Below, in pieces: positions 48,291 to 60,868 of a stretch of DNA of 64,000 bases. Made by a program: the position numbers and the translations under genes. The notes beneath the pieces were generated by a model. That model ran no database searches and was not told the origin of the DNA. It worked only from the letters and a program-made list of their open reading frames with translations. The number at the start of each line of letters is the position of its first letter. Position 1 is the stretch's first letter. The stretch is from Vesta saturnalis (Eukaryota; Arthropoda; Insecta; Coleoptera; Lampyridae), in assembly GCA_036346205.1 (NCBI GenBank), contig JARFJB010001278.1, positions 3,156,501 to 3,220,500 of the forward strand, written 5' to 3'.

Positions 48291-50390
48291 TGTAGCGTCC
48301 CCCAGGTACCCTATCTTGAAAAGCGTAATTTGAACTTATTTGCAATAATGCAAATTCAAGAACAAAGCAATCGCTAAGTGATTTATCTTGACTTCACTGA
48401 CAATAATGTCACTATTACTCAAATTAATTGCCTGCGTTACTTTGACTTTCCGGGCAATAATTAAAATATTAGAATTTATTTACAAGGCTGGTATATAATT
48501 ATTAGCAAACCTCAAATCTGATTAAACGAAGTGGCCGTCTAGGGTTAGGTACGTTGTGCTATCTAAATGAGATAGTCTGGATGAGGTATGTGTTGCATCA
48601 TGCGGGGCAAGTACAAACAATGAAACTACTCAAATTGAAACAAACTAACTTGCCTCAGCGGTGGTTCCTACTATCGTGGGAAAGAACCACCAATAAAACC
48701 CACTTTATTCATAAATAAGTAATTGCACAAGTACATTAATAACACAAATAACACAAAAAAAATAATGAAAGGGTTAAATATATAACAAAACACGATTAAA
48801 TCGGGTTAAAGCGCGTACAAAATTATAAGATTAAAAAAAACATGAATAAAATGCAGTTTAGTTACACAAAAACACAATAACAAAAAAAACACATGTAATC
48901 ACACGCACAATTGGGTCATAAATAATCAAAATAGAAAATCATAATAGAAATCGTAACACCAAACATGTGGCCCTTTAAAAACCAATCATTCCGGTCTTTA
49001 AGTAAATAAGTACATAAAATAATAAAGCAAATTACGGTACATATAAAATACAATAACAGTATAATTGCACAGGTACTAAGGTAAAGGAGAGGACAAAAGA
49101 AAAAAAACAAGGAATTTACAAGTACCCAATTATTTAGTGACAACTAAAGCACAAAATACGTAAGTCACATTGTAATAAAGCACATACAAAGAGAAATCAG
49201 CTCGCAGGTAAATAATTCTATTTCAACAAACTGACAAAAAAACTCATTGAAACAGAGCCTCACAAGGGTAATTTATAAATAGATCACTAACATCGTAACC
49301 GATATATAAGTGTGAGTACGTTAGAAAATGCCGTGCTTCCTTCTCCGGTTGCACACTCATCCATACAACAAATAAAAACAATAGAAATAAAAATTCGAGG
49401 TGTTTAATGGTCTGGCTTAGGAGTGTGCACCAACTGGCAATTGCCTTTTACAATTAATTACCAGCGGCATCCTCTACCCATTCACCAGCAACCTCTACAC
49501 AATTATAAATATAACCAACAGCCAATAATGCTATTTCGCACAAATACCAGAGGAAAAGGCCCTGTAGTCTTTTTATTTTAGCAGATTTCAGCTTAGTGAG
49601 ACCGCGTACGAACAAGATACCTTTGCAAGAATATTTAATATGTTATCTAGGCTGGTAAAAATGATTTACTGCGAGCTTGCATTTATATAAAAATATATAC
49701 TTACACTAGAATAAATATTCCCTTAATTGATCACAGACACAAATTATTAGCATACGCGGTTTAACCCCGAAAGAAAAGACGACTTACTGTTGGCGAGTTC
49801 TAAAGAAAAATGTACACGCAAGAATTATTTTAAAGACAAACTGTTTGCAATGAAGGTATTTAATTAACCCAAAAATCGATCTGACTCGATTGACATGCTA
49901 ACTGTAACTGCCCTTCCCCCGATTTCAAACTAACTATGTCTACTCCCCAAAAATCAACCCCCGTCTTTCAAAAGTAAAAAAAAAAACAAGAAACATTAAT
50001 TTACTTCTCGCGAGTTTCCAAATAACAAACAAAGATATCTTTTGATCGTGGTCTGCCCAGCCGTAATCAATCATTAGAGCAATGACATTTTTATATCGAG
50101 GGCGCGCACAAGAAAAATTCCAAAGATTTGTTACGCCCCTTCAGTAAAGCATTTTTAAGCGTGCACCTGCCACTCACCCCCTAACATGTGTTTACATACA
50201 TATTAGTTACAAACAATCCTACATTCCTTAGATAAAAATATATAAATAAAAATATTTTTAAAACATTAGCAAATTACGACGTATTATCAATATATTAAAA
50301 ATCTACTAATTATCTTTTCTATCGTGGTAACAATGGCGATTTGACAAACGTTTATTACAATAATAAAATTTTTGCGGTCCGCTACCTACA
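48291..50390 (-). mobile_element. Solo LTR-like element, copy 2, inserted in a mariner arm
   Basis: Inverted relative to copy 1 at 15011-17013 and similar along its whole length with scattered substitutions and indels. In its own orientation it runs TGTAGGTAGCGGACCG to GGGGGACGCTACA, flanked by perfect 4-base duplications CTAC (48287-48290 and 50391-50394). TG...CA ends, a short terminal inverted pair and a 4-base duplication support an LTR. It interrupts the right arm of the mariner and so is younger than that element. Confidence 0.8.
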
Positions 50391-50646
50391 CTACGTATCG
50401 AGAAAAGTTCCCATTTACGTCAAATTATGTCAATTTATGTTACAACTATGTTTCTCAAATTTAGTTATTTCAAACGTTTAAAAATTATTTCGAAAAAACG
50501 AAATTTTTTAAAAATTTTGACGCTCTTTAGCGGCAAAACGAAGCAACTTCAGATATAGGTATGTTCACCCGGATCGCCTTATTTTTAACCAAGGAATCTC
50601 TGGTTAAACGTTGTACACACCATTTCCGGACACCCTGATATATATT

Positions 50647-50722
50647 TCATATCCGCGGATGCGGATAGTAATGTGAAATGCGGATGCAGGTACGCATTTC
50701 GTTATCCGCGCAGGGCTCGATA
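50647..50722. repeat. hAT-like terminal fragment with GCGGATGC repeats
   Basis: ATATCCGCGGATGCGGAT, AATGCGGATGC, and ATCCGCGCAGGGCTC form the nested GCGGAT/ATCCGC pattern and CAGGGCTC-type end seen in some insect hAT families. No partner end was found. Confidence 0.4.
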
Positions 50723-52274
50723 TATGAGCATAAATTGTGTATCAACAATGTACCATTAATACGTTACATTGATTTTGACAGACCAATAATTTATTGTGAC
50801 ATTTTTATAATCTTGTGGTTCGAATGCTAATGATCTACAACATTAATTTGTGGCGTTAGTTTTTAAAAACTTATCCTTTTAACGTTTTTATCCATTTGTT
50901 GGATATGAGAAAGTGCAACATTTACATAAGTGCAGATAAGGATACTTTTTCCATTAACGACTGTATGTAGATTAAATAAGCATCTGTTTTACAGGTGGCT
51001 ATATTATTAACATAATTGGAATGTCTATTTAGTAAAAAAGCTTCTACACCTTTAATTAACCAAATAAACCGTAATGCTCATTTTTCAACACAACGTTTAT
51101 ATAATATTTATATAATGAGAAGTTTATATCAAAGTGTCGTTACTAATGCATTTTTTGCAATTATTATTAAATACACCAATATCAATTTCTTTGGATGTGG
51201 ATTATTTTTATATACATAGATTTATTCATGTTGTCATGCTTATAATTTCGTTTAAAGTAAAAGTTATCGCAGAGTTTGAGTGTTTTAATCTAAAATTTGT
51301 TTACATACAAACATAAAATTTATATTAATCAAATTTTAATGCTAATTACATGTAAGATCTTTAGATAATTAAAAATCAAAATCACTTTCTAAATAGTAGG
51401 TATTTCAAAATTATTTTTGATATAGATTTCTTTGATTTATTAAGAGAAACGCATCGTTACAAACTTAATCATCATATAATCAAAACTATTTAAATTAATT
51501 GGGTTATTATGTACATGTTCAGTCTAATTTTAATTTTGTAGATACCAAAATTGTTTTCCGTATTCTTTCTACTCTTGCATCAATACATTAATTTTTACAT
51601 ATTTGCACGAAAGTTTTCTGCCAATTAAAATGTTTTACAAATTAAGTTAAAAAAAAACTTTCTATTTTATCTTTATCTTTTAAGCATTGTTATATTAGAA
51701 TAGAAAAGTAATAAATAATTTTGTATGGAAAGGTGCTTAATGGCAGTACGTGATGTGACAGTCTTGTGTATCAATCTGTAAGGGCCGATTATAACGGTGA
51801 ATGTATATGTATATGTTAGTTAATCCCTGTAATACAATTATGGTAGGTTGCTCATAACTAAGCAATACAAAAGTAACAGGACTTTTGGGATTATATAACA
51901 TAACAAGTTAAACTAGTATTACCTTCCATGGTCCATGAACCATAACAAAATGTGTTAGCATTTATAGGTACTAAAGTGTTAGTGGCTTACATGGGATAAA
52001 TTTGTTTGTTTATAAAAAAATCATGTAACAATAGTAAAAATTAATTTAGGCAATTATATGCTTTCTACTTTTCTTCTTTTTGTATTTTTATGACCATTAT
52101 ACTCTTTGCTTCTAAATTAGCTGGATTAATGGGTATCATTATTTGAAAAACATGTTAAGCGAAGCTTTGGTCAGTAAAGAAATGCGATTTTTAATGAATT
52201 TCATTTCCAACTGTAGCATCATTTTAACAGGTAAAATCTAATTCTAATAAGCATTTAAGTAACAGTAAACCCAA
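50723..52274. other. AT-rich stretch without recognised genes
   Basis: Short frames near 51016 and 51134 overlap each other and show no domain or signal. Nothing else stands out. Confidence 0.45.
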
Positions 52275-52598
52275 AATATCTGGTGTGGAACACCACACGA
52301 CATTCCAACCTACAAAATGGAAATTGAAAGAAATGAAATAATTTTAATAAGAACATTTTTTTAGAATAATTATATCTTTATATACTTTTATAATAAGCTC
52401 ATCACGTAAATATGCAACATTTTAAAAGCAAATTTTAATTTATTTTAGCATAACTATGCAACCTGTTTACAACGAAAAACAGGCAACACTGTAAAAACAA
52501 AAACAGTAATATATGTCAGAATGACGTTTAAAACTTCATTCCATATAGACATAAATAATACGTGTCAACTTAAAAAAAATTCCAAAACCACCCGCTTC

Positions 52599-54360
52599 CA
52601 ACGAGTGATCAATCTCAAGTGTATACCACGTGATCAAAATATTTAAGTTGGTACCACTGATAGGTTGGTAAGAAGCTGTATTCTAGCTACTCTAGAGCAT
52701 GGTTCGAGTTAAAACTACGATCAGTTTCAAATCTGTATGAAGGTCATTAACTTACACATATTATAAAATATTATCTTAATTTAAATAATCACTATTTTGT
52801 ATTTGATTAGACTGCATCCCTATAAAATACAACAAAATAAATACAATATTATTTAATGATTGGGATAAATCATTACAAAATAATGAATCTTAAGTATTTA
52901 AATGTTATAATTTCATTATAATTAAATGAAATTTACAGTGCATGCTTATGGAATGACAATGTCTTTTACAAATTTATTTAATGTACACATTAGTTATCAT
53001 CACACTTTGCTTTACAGCATATGTTCAAAATGACCGCCATTAAATTGTGAACCCTACGTTGCATATTCGCAAATACATTTTGTAACATTTCGGCACCAAT
53101 ATTATGAACTTCATGAGTTATAGCATCTCGCAATTCTTGAAGAGTATGCAATCTTCTGCTGAACACTTTGTTTTTTAAATAACCAAAAAGAAAAAAGTCT
53201 AACGGTGTCAAGTCTGGTGAATTCGGTGGCCAACGATTTACACTAATGATTCTATCTTCAAAGAAGTCTCGTAAATAATTAATTGTAGCCTGTGCAGTAT
53301 GTGGGGTAGCGGAGTCATGCTGGAAATACCCGTTTCGTAATTCACGATCATCCAAATTATTAATAAATGGTTCTAAAAGTATTTCCCTGTATCTTGCCGC
53401 AGTAATTGTGCCATCGAAAAATACTGGTCCAAATATTCGTTGTCGCGACATTGCTATCCAGACACCGACCTTGATAGGGTGTAAGGTAGTTTCTCGAAAT
53501 ACATGTGGATTTTCTGCAGACCACGTACCTACGATAATTTTGGCTATTTATGTAACCGGACAGATGAAACCAAGCTTCATCAGAAAAAAAATACATCTAG
53601 CAAATCATTGTTCATCGTATTGAACCATTGACAGTAGTTTACTCTAAGCTGAAAATCTCTATCTCGCAACTGTTGTAATACCGACACCTTGTACGGGTAC
53701 AAATGTAAATTCTTCTTTGCTGCAGTGTAGACACTTCCATAGGATACATCTAAAAATTATTTATGTAAAATTATGTTTGTATGGCAAAATTTTTCATACG
53801 TGTTTGTGCAGATAGTTTTCGCAGAGATTTATTGAGGCTTGCATTCATCCTTGCTTGGATATCTGCTAAGGTGTCTTCTGTTAAGACAGTAGCCGAAGCT
53901 TCACGTTTACGTTTTAAAACACTACCAGTTTCCATGAATCGAGCTATCAATCGATTACGATGTTGACTAAATGTTTCGTAACTAATATTTTCATTTGGGT
54001 ACTTTACAGTAAATTGATCGATGCATGATTGCAATGAATAATGCCATTGCCCATTACCATCTTGAAAGCCGCTACGAAAATGAGCCACAACAATGAATGT
54101 GATTGAAAACGGCATGACGATTAAATTCGATGTCACAATTTGAAATTCAGAATATATAATTTGTCTTGATATAGACAGTTTGTAAATAACTCAAGAAAAT
54201 ACAAAAGTGCAAAACGAAGGTATAATGTGACATAAACTGACATAAACTAAAACGACTAAAACCACACTAAAAATCCAAAGCAGCCAACTGCAAAACAACA
54301 ATATTAACAACTAGGAATTTTTGTCATACCACTACAGTACACTTGAGATTGATCACGTTG
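52599..54360 (-). mobile_element. Mariner-like element with short inverted ends
   Basis: The ends are CAACGAGTGATCAATCTCAAG on the left and inverted CAACGTGATCAATCTCAAGTG on the right, ~25 bases, unlike the long arms of the other mariners here. Comparison with the empty homologous site at 38071-38090 sets the limits. A similar TGATCAATCTCAAGTA end is present alone near 41957. Confidence 0.85.
52990..54136 (-). pseudogene. Mariner-type transposase of a second lineage
   Basis: The N-terminal piece from 54136 has a HTH-like region: YPNENISYETFSQHRNRLI, ARFMETGSVLKRKREAS, then TLADIQARMNASLNKSLRKL. After shifts, YFFSDEAWFHLSGY (near 53585) gives the first Asp. The C-terminal piece (53451-52990) contains QRIFGPVFFDGTI, YFQHDSATPHTAQATINYL with the second Asp, and WPPNSPDLTPLDFFLFGYLK with the third. 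Spacing between them is 38 residues, not 41, so this belongs to a different group from its neighbours. The frame is closed by at least three lesions, but all three catalytic Asp codons remain. The C-terminal 150 residues are fully open. Confidence 0.9.
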
Positions 54361-54752
54361 TATAAAATATCAATGATATATTTTAACCATTTTCATTCAC
54401 ATGTTAATTATTTTTAAACTTACCTTGCATTACATTAAGAAACTGTATAAAGCAAAGTTATGTAAAATTAAATTTTCTTTAAAAAATATGTCTGCACTTT
54501 TTCTAATAAAATGAATCGTTATTCAGATATTGAAAAAATTGCATAAAACATAATTAATCGATACGTTTAAAATCTATGTCTGGGTATTTTATATCTTTGA
54601 AATATACAGCTATTTTAGAAATAACTGATAACACCCAAAAGCTGACCCTAATAAACCCCCCTCTACGCCGCTGGATTTCTCCCAAAATCCAATTAGCTCT
54701 AAGCCAAACGAAAACAAGCTTAAATACAAAATTTTATGTACTTATATACACA

Positions 54753-54955
54753 CTCATCCACACACACACATCCACCACACACACACACACACACGCACAC
54801 GCACACTCACACGCACACGCACACGCACACGCACACCACACCCACACGCACACGCACACGCACACCCACACCCACACCCACACTCACACGCACACGCACA
54901 CGCGCACACACACGCACACACGCACACACGCACGCACGCACCCACGCACACACAT
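54753..54955. repeat. CA/CGCA microsatellite
   Basis: About 200 bases of CACA, CGCACA and CCACAC repeats. It occupies the same place in the repeat family as the CA tract at 38589. Confidence 0.97.
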
Positions 54956-55212
54956 CCAGACATCATGCCAAAAAGGTGTAAAATGAGTTAACGATAGTGA
55001 AAAAAAGTCTATTGCATAACCTTCTATACCTATATATGTATATGTAGGTTGGAAGGTAAAAAGGACCGACAAGGTTCAGTGTGATGGTCGCATGGTTTTA
55101 AATTCACTTGCTATTGTGAAACCGTCTTTCTTAGGGTAGAGAAAATCAACCATTACATTTGCCAGCCACCACAGTATTTTTTCTATACTACACGTACATA
55201 AATAATAATATA

Positions 55213-55440
55213 CAGGGTGTCCAGCCATCGTTCTGGTCTTATTGATATTTCAAAGAAAAGTTTCAAATAAAATTACACCGAGCCAAGTTATCCGCATCGT
55301 AAAATTGTTTTCAAAAATTGTGGATTTCCCATATTCCGAAAATGGACATCAATTTCGCTATTTTAAATACAACGTCTACAGATTGTTGCATTTTTGTGTG
55401 CATCGCGAAATTTAAGGGTGTACCGTTTTAAATTATTCAA
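55213..55440. repeat. Solo mariner-like arm
   Basis: TA-flanked CAGGGTGTCCAGCCATCG start and AT-rich continuation like the arms of nearby elements. No matching opposite arm or transposase was found. Confidence 0.4.
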
Positions 55441-55935
55441 ATTTTTCAAAAAAAATTTACTTTCAGTATCATAAAATTTCAAATATTATTTTATCTATGA
55501 AACTATAAAAGATGTGTTTCAGTGTTCGATTACGCATGGTAGTTTCGTTTCGAAACTACCATGTTAACAAGTTAAAAGTTTATGGATGTTAAATTTTGTA
55601 GTCACAGCTGCCCTGGTTATATTTAATAATGTATAATAATAATATAATATACAAAGGCATTAAAACAGTGCCGATACACATAACATAATTACCGATAAAT
55701 AGACTAAAACACTCGTAATAACTACTTCAATACGAGATTGTATTATGCAGTAGACCAATTGTTGATGTCCGCGTTACAATAATAAATAACGGTGTAAAAT
55801 AAATTTATGATATTTTTTTTTTTAAATGACATTTTAATATGTTACTCTTAAGTACGTGATAATTGTAATAGAAATAAATACCTAATTATTAACAAATCCA
55901 TAAGTAGTGTAAACTATTGAACAGATGTAAATATA

Positions 55936-57883
55936 CAGGGTGTTTTTTTTCATTGTTTGTATGGGGATCTCGTAAACCATGAGATACACATTTGCATAAA
56001 TGGGAAAGGTTTGTTTCTTTAGAAGACTAATCCAGATACGCTTTGTTGATTTAAGAAAATGCATGGCTTACTAAATATTTGTAAAAAAAGTAAAATTCTC
56101 CAAAATCGTTTCAGCGCTTTAATTCGTTTGTTTCTAAAGATAAATAAAAATTGTTTAAATACAATTTGTAGATAATTTTGAGCCGAATAACGTCACCCTA
56201 CTAGTTTTTTATTTTGCTTAGCATTTTGAAGTTATGGAGCAAAGTTGAATTTTTTTAAATGGAAACCATAGGTTTATAATAGTGCATTTTTTTCTGATTG
56301 TAATTATTTAAAGGTTGTATCACTTATTTTAATAAATAAAAGCACAATGCACGTTTTTATATTATTAGGTTTAACAAAAATCATATCTTGCGATGGAAAA
56401 CAAAAGTAAAACAACTGAAGCGTTGTGTATCTTCATCTTTGACAGTTCGTCCGTTAGTGTAATTCTTATCGGTTTTGTCAGCGTGGAGTAGCTTTAGAAA
56501 ATTAATTGTGTTGTACGCAAATTTCGAGAAACTTGATGTGATGGACTGTTACATCATTTGTAACAAAAATAGCCAACGAGCGGCCGAACGCTATTTTTTA
56601 TTATATCTTGATCACCCTCAAACATCTTTATGGGAGTTTTGTGAAGCCCAGAAATAGGAGTAATATTGATGAAAACGTGCAGATAAATGTTCTAGCTGTT
56701 ATTAATCAAAATCCATCTACGTCAAAACGGCAAACTGCACAAGACGCTGCAATCTCACAACGCACAATAGTGAGAACTTTAGCGAAACATAAATACCATC
56801 CTTCTAAATATTCAGTTGGACAAACTTTGCAACTTGGTGATGATGAAGGAAGATTTTTGTAATTGGTTTATAAATATGTGTCATGAAAATAATAACTTTC
56901 CGTTGCAGATCTTGTGAACCGACAAAACACATTTTACAAACTGTGGTATGTTCAATCGCCATAATGAACATTTGTGGGCCCAAGCTAATCCTCACCGTTT
57001 ACAAGAAAGACGACCTCAGAATAAGTTTGGCTCCAATTTATGGTGCGGTGTTATTGGTTCGCAGCTTGCTGGACCATTTATTTTTAATGGGACTTTAACT
57101 GGAAATCGATATTTGCAATTTCTCAGAGAAATTAAATTAAATTAAATTTATAAGCCCGTGCAAACATACAGTGGTATCAACACTACGGTGCCCCACCCCA
57201 CTATCAGGCGCAAATTAAATTTAGATGAAATTTTTCCAAAGTCGTGGATAGGCATAAATGTCCTGTTTTATGGGCTGCACGTTCCCCTGATCTTTCACCT
57301 TTAGACTTGTTTGTATTTGGAGTAATCAGGGGTCTCGTATATATGCGATTGTATGCAACACAGCAGGAGCTACAGAAAGCTGTTATTAATGCCTTTAACA
57401 GGTTAATTAGGTGGGCGTAAAATTAGGAAAGCTGTTAACTACTCCGTGTTGAAAAGATGTCGCATGTGTGTCGATAATGACGGTGGACATTTCGAAGACT
57501 TAATGTAAATTCCTTTTGTTTTCCATGGCAAGATATGATTTTTGTTAAACCTAATAATCGAAAAACGTGTATGGTAATTTTATTTAATAAAATAAGTGGT
57601 ACAACACTTATATGTCATAGCCAACTATGGTTTCCATTAAAAAAAATTCAACTTTGGTCCATAACTTCAAAATGCTAAGGAAAATTTAAAAAACTAGTAC
57701 GATGACGTTATTCGGCACAAAATTATCTACAAATTGTATTTAAAGAATTTTTATCTATCTTTACAAATAAACGAATTAAAGTGTTGAAACGATTTTGGAG
57801 AATTTTAGTTTACAAATATCTAGTAAGCCATGCATTTTCGTAAATCCAAGATCCCCACACAAATAATGAAAAAACTCACCCTG
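55936..57883 (+). mobile_element. Mariner-like element with ~470 bp arms inside a wider inverted repeat
   Basis: The ends CAGGGTGTTTTTTTTCATTG and inverted CAGGGTGAGTTTTTTCATTA are flanked by TA. The arms 55936-56410 and ~57515-57883 match well (for example GAATAACGTCANCNTACTAGT). Beyond them the symmetry continues outward for ~100 bases: 55835-55935 is mirrored by 57884-57990 (AAGTAGTGTAAACTATT). The CAGGGTG motif may thus be internal to a longer arm, or the element sits in an older palindrome. Confidence 0.88.
56475..57508 (+). pseudogene. Mariner-type transposase, DD41D-like, decayed
   Basis: N-terminal helical region NSQRAAERYFLLYLDHPQTS, then, after a frameshift near 56650, NINENVQ-like helix, INQNPSTSKRQTAQDAAISQ and TIVRTLAKHKYHPSKYSV. 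The first motif appears as TDKTHFTNCGMFNRHNEHLW with Asp kept but Glu changed to Lys. Next comes NLWCGVIGSQLAGPFIFNGT. The second motif reads QHYGAPPHYQ (near 57185), with Asp replaced by Tyr. WAARSPDLSPLDLFVFG keeps the third Asp. The C-terminus GGHFEDLM ends at TAA 57508. Frameshifts and stops occur between most blocks. Confidence 0.87.
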
Positions 57884-57990
57884 TATATTTGCATCTGCTG
57901 AATAGTTTACACTACTTATGAGCTTGTCAATAATTAGGCATTTAGTTCTATAACAATTACCACGTACTTAACAGTAACATATTAAAAATA

Positions 57991-60153
57991 TTATAAACAG
58001 AAAAAATTGTATAAATATGTAAATGTTAACTGATATCATGAAAAATGTAAAAATGAAAACACAAATTTTTCAGCTTCAAAACCGTAATGTGTAATACATG
58101 ATTAAATTCGTAATAAAAAATACTATCTAATACAGGGCGTTTCGTTAGTTCCGGCAATATAAAAAAATAAAGTTGATGATGGTTTCTTGTAGACGAAACG
58201 TCGAATAAAAATTTTGAAAACGCCAACTAATAGAATTCAAAAAGTGACAATGAAGGAGCACCTCTGGTTTCTCTAAATCTTTTAAAATAAGTAAAGGAAT
58301 TACGAAAAAGAAAAACCCAAAAATCGTATTTTGTTTTAAATCTCGGAAACGATAAACAATAATGAACTTTTGCAAACTACATGTGAACATGCCTTAAATT
58401 ATACAACTATTCTCTAATTCAACAGCCTTTGTAACTCTTACCGTTTTCAACATCCCCATGCTATTCATCCTTTTCTTGGGCGCTCTGTATTTATGTACTC
58501 AAACATTTATTGGCGAATGAAAACAAACGTATTTGCCAAAATCATTCAAGTGAGTCTAAAGGATTATGGTTCAAAAGCTAATTCACATTTACTACATTAT
58601 GTAGTACTACGGTGTTTTATTTACTCAGTTGTTCTACTATTAAATATCTTACGTTTATTGTGTGGTTCACTGCACAGTTCGCTATAATTAGCTAATTCAC
58701 AAATTTCATTCAATGTCCGACAGTAAACTCAAACTGTCTCAAAGTTTTATTATGCCTATTTTGAAACGAAATTACACAGCATTACTCATAAAAAGCTTTG
58801 GTGGTTTATTCTAAATCATTGTACCAAATGTGGTAACTCAGTTATCTAAGTTATAAAATTTTTTCTCTTTATTATCTCTATTATCTCTAGCTACTATATA
58901 AAAACGTAAAAGATAATCACAGTTATTAAAATACTTTTCTTTTAGGTATTGTATTTGCGTATTCATAGTTTATAAATTTATTTTGACATCTCCATTAATT
59001 ACAATTTACTGAGGACGATTACGGTAATTGCTATAAAAACGTATAAATCTATATAAAAATAAATAAAAATACACGATTCAATACCTAAAATATCAGTATT
59101 TTAACTATAGCTACTGTATTTTTTTATCAAATTATTTTACGCAGTCTACCAAAAATCGGCAATAGTTATTATCCCCACATTACACACAAAGTTTTAATAA
59201 GCGAACGTACCATTAAATGGAGCGAATATGATTTTAACTTGTGGTTAAGAGATACGCAATGCGTAAGTACATCTCATTAATTAGAGTCAGGCAAAAAAAG
59301 GAAAGGAGCTGTCCAAAATTATGATCTGTAACCAACCACAGCACTTTAAGAGCATTGCAAACTTACCCGATAAAAACGCTTGGAGATGGAGACGCGGATC
59401 ATCAAAATTTTCAATTTCCTTTTGTTATAACTTTTTTCCCGTATGCTGTAACTTCAATTTTATAACATAATACGATCGATCTGCTCATTTTTTCAAGAAA
59501 ACTGCTTACTATATGCAAATCTCAGTTTGCCAACTGAAAATGTAGACATTCACGGTTGTCATACATAATACTTATTTATTAAAGATCTAGCTATCCTTCA
59601 CTAATATTAGATTCCATAGTTGGCTTGATACATTTATCAAACGGTTATATAAATAATAAGCAGTTGTTTAATAACCATGTAAATTTAGTAGCTTTAATCT
59701 TCTTCTCTCTGTCTGGATAGTTATTGTTTTAATTAAGTAGTTCTACGTAATTAATTTTCTATGTTACACGTAATTGTTTTATAACTAAAAATTCTCAAGT
59801 ACATTACTGCTTTTGGCAATAAAAATGTTAAAGGAAACATTACTTTTAGCGGCCTTTTTTCGAATTAATTCAACCTTTTCAGAAGTTATGTCTTCTAGAT
59901 TTTCTATTCACCTTTTCACCAAAAATGTATGCAAACCTAGGTATGGAGTTTGTCTAATAACGATGGTTTTAGGTTAAAAAAAGAGAAATAAATATCTAAT
60001 ACCTTCATTACAACTTTACTTAATGTAACAATTATAAACTACACTATTCTTTCAGTTGATTTTGAAACTTAAACGCTGCATATCCCATCTACATTGACGT
60101 ATTTAAGAAAAACGCCCTCTTATCCTTTTTACCTTTCAACCTACACGTAGATA
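57991..60153. other. Stretch with one solo mariner-like end, otherwise unassigned
   Basis: ATACAGGGCGTTTCGTTAG at about 58131 is a mariner-type end with no partner found. The frames near 58493 and 58145 show no domain. I recognise nothing else. Confidence 0.4.
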
Positions 60154-60868
60154 CAGGGTGCGGCATTAGTGCGTCGAAGTACGGTATATCCGTTATTAAA
60201 GGAGATATCAAAGAAGTTATTTACAAAAATTATAAACAACTTCAAACTTCACATTATAAAACTATTTTCGTATTTACAGGGTGTTACATATTACCAGGGT
60301 GAACCAAACATACTTTTTTTAAATGGGAGACCCTACATATTATTTCAAATTTAGATTAAGCTCTTCTCCCTCATACTTCCAATATAGGGTTTCATTGCGT
60401 TATACAAGGTATTTCAAAAGTTATGGTCAATTGTACACGAAAATCATTCTCATTTAAACGTCTTGTATACCCTAGACAGAACAACCTATCAAATTTTTTT
60501 CCAGACATAACTTTTCGACGTTGGTACAGTGTTACGAGAAAGTGATATTTCTTTATTATTGCACCAATTGAATATTGAGCAAGCCAAAACTCGAACACAT
60601 GATTTTGTCAATTTTTTCAAATGAATCACCCTGTATTTTATTTTAAAAAGTGAAAATACACTTTATGTTCCTTTATTTTTATTAAGCACTCCCTCTAGCT
60701 AAAATCGTTAATTTCTGAGATATTTTCAATTTAATAACAGAAAGAGATTTTTTTTTAAATTTCTATTATTACAAGTTAGCCGTGAACAAATAAAAGTGTG
60801 ACAAATTATTATAAAAAATTCAAAAAACATCGGTTATTGAGACAAAATTCTTATAAAACTAATTAATT

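Larger units (their letters stand above)
45710..50637 (-). mobile_element. Mariner-like element with ~0.7-1.0 kb inverted arms, split by an LTR
   Basis: The left end CAGAGTATCCAAAAATGGCG and right end (inverted CAGGGTGTCCGGAAATGG) define the limits. The left arm runs to about 46764. The right arm consists of 47833-48286 plus 50395-50637, because a 2.1 kb LTR was inserted into it. The left arm carries a ~177-base insertion (46504-46680) that itself contains sequence of the arm (AACATTTTGAACAATTATCA), plus ~100 extra bases near 45965-46090. Without the LTR the element is about 2.8 kb. The transposase is on the minus strand. Confidence 0.85.
52275..55050 (+). mobile_element. Second copy of the Crypton-associated repeat arm, with mariner insertion
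   Basis: Begins AATATCTGGTGTGGAACACC like 37578, follows the same order of sequence (TTTAGCATAACTATG, AAAACTTCATTCCA, CCACCCGCTTC, then TATAAAATATCAATGA) and ends with a CA microsatellite, CATCCAGACATC and CCTTCTATACCTATATATG. It lacks a recombinase and a right terminus. A mariner is inserted between GCTTC and TATAAAATATC. The copy at 38076-38090 shows the uninterrupted site. Confidence 0.8.

Noticed and set aside
54576..55072. Frames of 60-136 codons rich in His-Thr or Val-Arg
   Set aside because: Translation of the CA/CGCA microsatellite, not genes.
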